Shown here in pieces: positions 5,916-9,678 of a stretch of 9,678 nucleotides of DNA (position 1 is the stretch's first letter; every line of letters begins with the position of its first letter). The stretch is from assembly GCA_002474325.1 (NCBI GenBank), contig DKNL01000262.1, positions 1 through 9,678 on the forward strand, written 5' to 3'. Below the pieces are notes generated by a model. The model ran no database searches. It saw only the letters and a program-made list of their open reading frames with translations, and was not told where the DNA came from. The stretch comes from Opitutales bacterium UBA7389. GTDB taxonomy: Bacteria; Verrucomicrobiota; Verrucomicrobiia; Opitutales; Opitutaceae. The translations under genes and the position numbers were made by a program.

Positions 5916-7343
5916 ATGCGAATATCCCGACTCAGAGCCAATTCTCTATTTTTGCATGATTGGGAAATCCAAGCAGGCGAAAGCTGGTGTGTGATTGGAG
6001 GCAACGCGTCAGGAAAGGGCCTGCTTGCCTCAGTACTCACGGGCGAGCTGAACCCGGAGTCCGGGGAAATCAACAACCTGCCTTGCCCTGCTCGCTGCGT
6101 CTCTTTCGAACAGCAACACGCGTTTTACGAGGAACAATTGCGTAATGACGATACTGATTTCATCGATCGTCTCGATACGGGATCCACGGGATTAGAGGTA
6201 TTGCAACAATCTGGCTGCTCCCGTTCCTCAGCCATCGAATTGGCCGATCGCCTGGGAGTCGGCTATATTCTAGAAAGAGGCTATCGGCTCCTCTCCAGCG
6301 GCGAAGCCCGCAAATTAATGCTCTTAAAAGAAATTCTGGCCGAACCAGCGATGCTGATCCTAGACGAGCCTTTTGAAGGACTGGATCCTAAGTCTAGGGA
6401 TCAAGTCAACGATTTGACCTCATCGCTCGTTCAAGAGGGTCACTTGATTTTGCTCCTGGTCAATCGATTGGATGACGTGCCCGACTGGACCACTCATCTG
6501 GGTATCCTGCAAAAGGGCGAGCTCATCGCAACCGGACGGCGAGAGAAGATCGTATCGAAACCGGAATTACATCAGCTCTTTGCATTCAACGAATCAGCCG
6601 TACCGGAACTTCCCGCGCCCCTTGAAACCGAGCCCGTTTTCGATCCGATTCTCGAACTGAACGACGGGAAAGTCCAATATGGCGACACCCTTCAGTTTAG
6701 CGGATTCGATTGGATACTTAGATCCGGCGAACACACGCTGATCACGGGCCCCAATGGAGCGGGGAAGTCCACTTTGCTTCAACTCGTCTCCGGCGACCAC
6801 CCTCAGTGCTATTGTAATGATCTCAAAATACTCGGCTTTCAGCGAGGCTCAGGCGAGAGCGTGTGGGAGATTAAACGCCACATCGGGCTGGTTTCAGCAT
6901 CATTGCATCGCGACTACCGAGCTCCCGGCAACGCCATAACCACGGTTGTATCCGGCTTTTTCGACAGTATTGGTCTTTATCAAAAACCCAACGCCCAGCA
7001 GCTGAAACTAGCTGCTGAATGGCTTAGTGTTATGGGGCTAGAAAAACAGGCCAACACTTCATTTAGACAATTGTCGTGGGGACAGCAACGAATGGTATTG
7101 ATCGCCCGCGGATTAATAAAGCAACCGGCCCTGATGATCCTAGATGAACCTACACAGGGACTCGACGATCTCAACCGGCATCTAGTACTCGCCTTTATAC
7201 AAAGGCTCGCGGATTTAAAACGAACAACGTTTCTCTTCGTTAGTCATCGCGAGGATGAGCATCTTCCGCTTTTCAAACGGCGAATAGTATTTAGAAAGAT
7301 GCCGACTGGAACCAGCCCTCTCTTCGCGGCTCGATGGAAATAA
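5916..7343 (+). CDS. modF: ModF-like protein with two fused ABC ATPase domains
   Basis: The 475-residue product carries two ABC ATPase domains in tandem, with no membrane segment, and resembles E. coli ModF (about 490 aa), linked by name to molybdate uptake but of unsettled function. Domain 1 (about 1-220) has a Walker A of GGNASGKG at 28-35, Gln-loop FEQQ at 64-67, signature LSSGE at 126-130 and Walker B LILDE at 147-151. Its switch-His position reads NRLDD. Domain 2 (about 245-460) is complete: GPNGAGKST 278-286, LSWGQ 386-390, LMILDE 406-411 and SH at 443-444. Shared ModF segments such as SGDHPQ, RGSGE and FFDSIGLYQ support the call. Domain 1 ends its Walker A in Gly where Ser or Thr should bind Mg2+. 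The frame is open back to GTG 5769, but ATG 5916 is preferred because it begins at the family's usual N-terminus, has AAGGT at 5901-5905 and leaves room for promoters. No modABC genes are present here. It ends 4 bp from the convergent MerC gene. Confidence 0.88.
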   Translation: MRISRLRANSLFLHDWEIQAGESWCVIGGNASGKGLLASVLTGELNPESGEINNLPCPARCVSFEQQHAFYEEQLRNDDTDFIDRLDTGSTGLEVLQQSGCSRSSAIELADRLGVGYILERGYRLLSSGEARKLMLLKEILAEPAMLILDEPFEGLDPKSRDQVNDLTSSLVQEGHLILLLVNRLDDVPDWTTHLGILQKGELIATGRREKIVSKPELHQLFAFNESAVPELPAPLETEPVFDPILELNDGKVQYGDTLQFSGFDWILRSGEHTLITGPNGAGKSTLLQLVSGDHPQCYCNDLKILGFQRGSGESVWEIKRHIGLVSASLHRDYRAPGNAITTVVSGFFDSIGLYQKPNAQQLKLAAEWLSVMGLEKQANTSFRQLSWGQQRMVLIARGLIKQPALMILDEPTQGLDDLNRHLVLAFIQRLADLKRTTFLFVSHREDEHLPLFKRRIVFRKMPTGTSPLFAARWK

Positions 7344-7347
7344 GGCC

Positions 7348-7746
7348 CTAAACTCTATGGCAAGCTTTGCCCCGCGACCATTTCCAATTGAGAAAGTGCC
7401 CAATGACAAAAGCACTTCCTCCGAACAATGTCGCGATAGGCTCAATGGATTCGCCGACTGTCGGGCAAAGAAGCAGGAGAATCGCTAGTCCTATTACCCC
7501 GAAAACAAGATGACCGATTCTTTGATGAATCCGGTAGCCATTTAAAAAGGTGAAAGCGGCAAGAAGCGCTACCAATGCAATCATCCCTGACTCCACCGCT
7601 TCATGGCTAATAAATTTAAGCCCCGCCAATGGAATGGTGCTCAGAAGGGCCAGTGCCAATAGACAATGCACCGCACACGCTGCTGACAAACCCATTCCCG
7701 CAAAGTCCATCCTCGCCAACTGCCTGTAGCCAATCAATGACTTCAT
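7348..7746 (-). CDS. MerC-domain integral membrane protein
   Basis: The 132-residue product has about four membrane segments (near 17-38, 53-72, 79-95 and 102-119). It shows the hallmark of the broad MerC family, a Cys-x-x-His-Cys motif (CAVHC, residues 24-28) in the first helix shortly after DFAGMGLS. True MerC imports mercuric ions, but most chromosomal relatives lie outside mer operons and are only presumed to handle a metal ion or thiol. No merR, merA or merT is nearby, so mercury resistance should not be assumed. The last residues (WKWSRGKACHRV) are basic with a lone Cys and His. The start at ATG 7744-7746 gives a short cytoplasmic lead-in; no good ribosome binding site is seen. It converges on the ModF-like gene with a 4-bp gap and is divergent from msrA; the palindrome pair at 7782-7816 begins 35 bp upstream of this start. 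Confidence 0.82.
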   Translation of the reverse strand: MKSLIGYRQLARMDFAGMGLSAACAVHCLLALALLSTIPLAGLKFISHEAVESGMIALVALLAAFTFLNGYRIHQRIGHLVFGVIGLAILLLLCPTVGESIEPIATLFGGSAFVIGHFLNWKWSRGKACHRV

Positions 7747-7781
7747 AAAATCTAACCCATGAAAAAACCTCTACAACTAAT

Positions 7782-7794
7782 GCAAGTTACTTGC
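7782..7794. promoter_or_regulatory. Palindromic operator candidate, copy 1 (merC/msrA divergent region)
   Basis: GCAAGTTACTTGC is a perfect inverted repeat about one central base. With its flanks (T before, G after) it has the 7-1-7 layout common for Fur-family sites, but the bases do not match a Fur, Zur or PerR consensus that I know. It lies 35 bp before the merC start codon, where bound protein could block transcription of merC. The regulator is not in the window. Confidence 0.5.
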
Positions 7795-7803
7795 GTGCCT
7801 CCA

Positions 7804-7816
7804 GCAAGTTTTTTGC
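7804..7816. promoter_or_regulatory. Operator candidate, copy 2, 22 bp from copy 1
   Basis: GCAAGTTTTTTGC repeats copy 1 with two differences, both in the centre or right half, and both copies are followed by G (consensus GCAAGTTNNTTGCG). The 22-bp centre-to-centre distance is about two helical turns, placing both sites on the same DNA face, as expected for two cooperating dimers. A weaker relative, GCAAGCTCACTGC, is at 7886-7898 (9 of 13 bases match copy 1). Confidence 0.45.
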
Positions 7817-7922
7817 GATAAATCTTTTGTCTCACCGAATCTTTGGCTTGGGCAATGCCTTCTCAATCTCCATCAACCCACTTTCGCAAGCTCACTGCAA
7901 CCTAATGAACTGGCTGCGCGTT

Positions 7923-7926
7923 AGGA
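7923..7926 (+). promoter_or_regulatory. Ribosome binding site that decides the msrA start
   Basis: AGGA, 5 nt before GTG 7932, is the only sensible Shine-Dalgarno sequence near the msrA N-terminus. It favours this GTG over ATG 7905 and over the upstream TTG codon at 7791, which lies inside the operator. Confidence 0.6.
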
Positions 7927-7931
7927 TAAAC

Positions 7932-8537
7932 GTGAAAATTCGACTAACAGGAGTTGCCTTCGCCATTACGGCATTACTATCGATGGGGATGAGCAACGAA
8001 TCGCTGAAGCCGGAGGAATCTAATTTGGAATCGATAACTTTGGGAGCCGGTTGCTTCTGGTGCACAGAGGCCGTCATGCAACGTGTGGAGGGCGTAAAGA
8101 GCGCCGTATCCGGATATATGGGAGGACACGTCAAAAATCCCACCTATCGACAAGTCGTGACGGGAGAAACGGGTCACGCGGAAGTCGCCAAAATAAGCTT
8201 CGATCCCGAGGTGACAAGCTTGGAGGAACTTCTGGATATATTTTGGCTGATGCATGATCCGACCACTCTCAACCGTCAAGGCGCGGACGTAGGCACGCAG
8301 TATCGGTCAGCTATTTACTATAACAGCGATAAGCAAAAACGAATTGCCGAAGCGTCTATCGCAAAGCTCGCAGCAGCAAAGAGGTACCCGGATCCCATTG
8401 TAACCGAGGTCACTGGAATTGAAGCGTTTTATCCCGCCGAGGGCTACCATCAGGAATATTACGAACTGAATAAAAACGAGGCTTATTGCCGCTACGTCAT
8501 CCACCCGAAACTAAAGAAGCTCGGTTTCGAGGATTGA
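7932..8537 (+). CDS. msrA: Peptide-methionine (S)-S-oxide reductase MsrA with N-terminal signal/anchor
   Basis: MsrA reduces the S-form of methionine sulfoxide in oxidised proteins or free methionine. The 201-residue product has the catalytic motif GCFWCTE at 40-46 with Cys41 as nucleophile. Family blocks GYMGG (61-65), TGETGHAEV (77-85), HDPTTLNRQGADVGTQYRSAIYY (108-130, given by its ends) and FYPAEGYHQEYY (167-178) follow. Cys44 and Cys186 are candidate resolving cysteines. Residues 1-20 (MKIRLTGVAFAITALLSMGM) form a short basic and hydrophobic signal or anchor, so it probably acts in the periplasm; no lipobox Cys or clear AxA cleavage site is seen. GTG 7932 is chosen because AGGA lies 5 nt ahead and it yields a clean signal sequence; ATG 7905 would add nine residues. 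Its promoter should lie in the divergent region with the paired palindromes. No msrB is adjacent, and no clear terminator follows. Confidence 0.94.
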   Translation: MKIRLTGVAFAITALLSMGMSNESLKPEESNLESITLGAGCFWCTEAVMQRVEGVKSAVSGYMGGHVKNPTYRQVVTGETGHAEVAKISFDPEVTSLEELLDIFWLMHDPTTLNRQGADVGTQYRSAIYYNSDKQKRIAEASIAKLAAAKRYPDPIVTEVTGIEAFYPAEGYHQEYYELNKNEAYCRYVIHPKLKKLGFED

Positions 8538-8739
8538 GGCAAAAGTTTATCGGACGACGGGACCCGCCCTCCTAAAATCTATAACGCCTATTTCAAAATG
8601 GCGGGGAAGGTCGGCTCGATCCTCCGATTCTGATTTCGAAACAAATTGCCATACCTTCTGAAAAGTAGCGGCTGAACTTAGTTCGACCGAGTCCAAAGCC
8701 AGCAACGTAACAAAAACCGTCGACAAATATTCCCAATTT

Positions 8740-8764
8740 TAGACGCTATCGGCGGTCGCGTCTA
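8740..8764. repeat. Inverted repeat in the msrA/sulfatase convergent gap
   Basis: A perfect 7-bp stem TAGACGC/GCGTCTA with an 11-nt loop lies 17 nt past the sulfatase stop on the minus strand. Neither strand has a T-run directly after the stem, so it is only a possible terminator. The rest of the 243-bp convergent gap (8538-8780) shows no open reading frame or other structure that I can support. Confidence 0.4.
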
Positions 8765-8780
8765 TAGCTTATTGACCCCT

Positions 8781-9678
8781 TTATTTCCCCATCCTGAAGT
8801 AACCAAGCCGGCGATTAACGTTCGAACGCTCCTCCACTCTCCAATCCTCATCGAACCATTCCGGATCGATATCGAATGGGTATCCGGGTTCACCGTCCTT
8901 CAACAGTGTCACAGTATTCAAAATCAAATTGGCTTCGACTTCGGTCTTTGCGGCTTTCAAGGCCTGGTAGATGGTTTCTTGCGGGCCAGCCGCTCCAACC
9001 AGAGCGAGAAACTCGGCCGCCCGAACACGGACCAGATTGTCTTCATCCGTTCTGGCCATCGCTTTCGCGGTTTCTTCGAACTCGCTAGCCTCTTTCCCGA
9101 ACGAGCTACACGCAATCAACGCCCAATAGCGAGCGGCCGGATCCTTCGAAGATAGAACCCTTACTATTTTGCCCCTAGCTTTCGAAAATGGCAATAGACT
9201 CAAATCCGCAACTTCCACCAGTTTCTGGATACGCTTCCGATTCGCTTGGCCATATTCAACTGGATTGTCCATAGCCTCGGCAAGCATCACCGGTTCCGGA
9301 AGAAAGCTCAGATCAGGCAATGATTTGACTTTGCGGGCCAATCGTCGACGCAGATCCTTCAATACATCTGCGTTTTCCGGCTTGTCACTTAGGTCATTTA
9401 TTTCATGAGGATCCCTTTCGATATCGTATAGAGCCTCTACCGGGCGGGCCTCGAAAAACTGGCGTTGGGCGGCGTTCAACTTGCCAGCGTGATACATATC
9501 CCTCCACTCCTCGTATGCCAGCATGCGGTAGCGATACTCATTGAAAAGGCCATCGTAATTGAATGGCTGGTAGTTGCGAATATACTTGTATTTCCCTTTT
9601 CGGTACGTCCTTACCAAGTCGTATTTCTCGTCAAATCGATCTGCATAGCCGAAAGCCTCATCGCGATTGGCTAAATCC
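8781..9678 (-). CDS. Sulfatase (arylsulfatase/N-sulfoglucosamine sulfohydrolase type), C-terminal part, with HEAT-like tail
   Basis: The frame runs off the right edge, so only the last 298 residues are visible; the TTG at 9615-9617 is internal and not a start. The first part carries the segment that closes the sulfatase fold in this family: RFDEKYDLVRTYRKGKYKYIRN (starting at fragment residue 14), then EALYDIERDPHEINDLSD at 81-98, the typical LYDLxxDPxExxNL motif. The catalytic Cys/Ser-x-Pro-x-Arg site that becomes formylglycine is off the window. From about 165 to 260 the protein is helical, with pairs such as SSKDPAARYWALIA and DEDNLVRVRAAEFLALVG that resemble HEAT repeats, a tail found on some sulfatases from polysaccharide degraders. 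The end (270-298) is charged and aromatic. Such enzymes are usually exported and strip sulfate from algal or host glycans; export cannot be checked because the N-terminus is missing. The substrate class cannot be assigned. Confidence 0.88.
   Translation of the reverse strand, partial: DLANRDEAFGYADRFDEKYDLVRTYRKGKYKYIRNYQPFNYDGLFNEYRYRMLAYEEWRDMYHAGKLNAAQRQFFEARPVEALYDIERDPHEINDLSDKPENADVLKDLRRRLARKVKSLPDLSFLPEPVMLAEAMDNPVEYGQANRKRIQKLVEVADLSLLPFSKARGKIVRVLSSKDPAARYWALIACSSFGKEASEFEETAKAMARTDEDNLVRVRAAEFLALVGAAGPQETIYQALKAAKTEVEANLILNTVTLLKDGEPGYPFDIDPEWFDEDWRVEERSNVNRRLGYFRMGK

Noticed and set aside
7348..7746. Mercury-resistance (mer) operon
   Set aside because: Only a MerC-domain protein is present; merR, merT, merP and merA are absent, so a mer operon is not supported.
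7791..7931. Longer MsrA N-terminus from TTG 7791 or ATG 7905
   Set aside because: No ribosome binding site precedes either codon. TTG 7791 lies inside the palindromic operator, while GTG 7932 has AGGA at the right distance and gives a clean signal sequence.
8772..9155. Plus-strand ORF of 127 codons opposite the sulfatase
   Set aside because: It is antisense to the sulfatase C-terminus and has no recognisable features.
1..9678. Mobile element, phage, CRISPR array or RNA gene
   Set aside because: I saw no direct-repeat array, transposase or integrase motif, terminal inverted repeats around a cargo, tRNA cloverleaf or rRNA sequence on either strand.

Overview
This window reads as ordinary chromosomal DNA of a free-living Gram-negative bacterium at roughly 50% GC. 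No phage, transposase, integrase, CRISPR, tRNA or rRNA sequence is visible. A large sulfatase with a helical-repeat tail, an E. coli-like class II ketol-acid reductoisomerase, a ModF-type tandem ATPase and loosely spaced genes with weak ribosome binding sites would fit a marine member of the PVC group (for example Verrucomicrobiota, Opitutae). That placement is an inference from gene content and was not tested by any search.

Layout, left to right. A divergent PRPP-synthetase-like gene runs off the left edge on the minus strand (1-686). Divergent from it are a possible small cationic ORF (722-862) and a six-helix membrane protein of unknown function (859-1485), joined by an ATGA stop/start overlap. 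A 346-bp convergent gap follows, whose right half is packed with short inverted repeats. An SDR oxidoreductase (minus, 1832-2614) lies divergent from a MATE-family transporter (plus, 2754-4151). The transporter converges on ilvC (minus, 4269-5750) across a gap holding a strong hairpin, the likely ilvC terminator. ilvC is divergent from a ModF-like double ABC ATPase (plus, 5916-7343). Four bases further on, a MerC-domain membrane protein ends (minus, 7348-7746). MerC and a secreted or anchored MsrA (plus, 7932-8537) share a divergent control region holding two near-identical 13-bp palindromes 22 bp apart. The window ends with the C-terminal 298 residues of a sulfatase (minus, 8781-9678).

How the genes relate. 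There is no long operon; most genes alternate strand and are probably transcribed singly. The best evidence of shared control is the merC/msrA intergenic region, where the paired palindromes look like an operator, perhaps for a metal or redox sensor. The other genes serve separate housekeeping or accessory jobs: PRPP metabolism, branched-chain amino acid synthesis, efflux, and sulfated polysaccharide breakdown.

No clear previously undescribed multi-gene system is present. The points most worth checking are the paired operator, a Ser/Thr-to-Gly change in the first Walker A motif of the ModF-like protein, unusual substitutions in the PRPP-synthetase-like protein, and the coupled small ORF.
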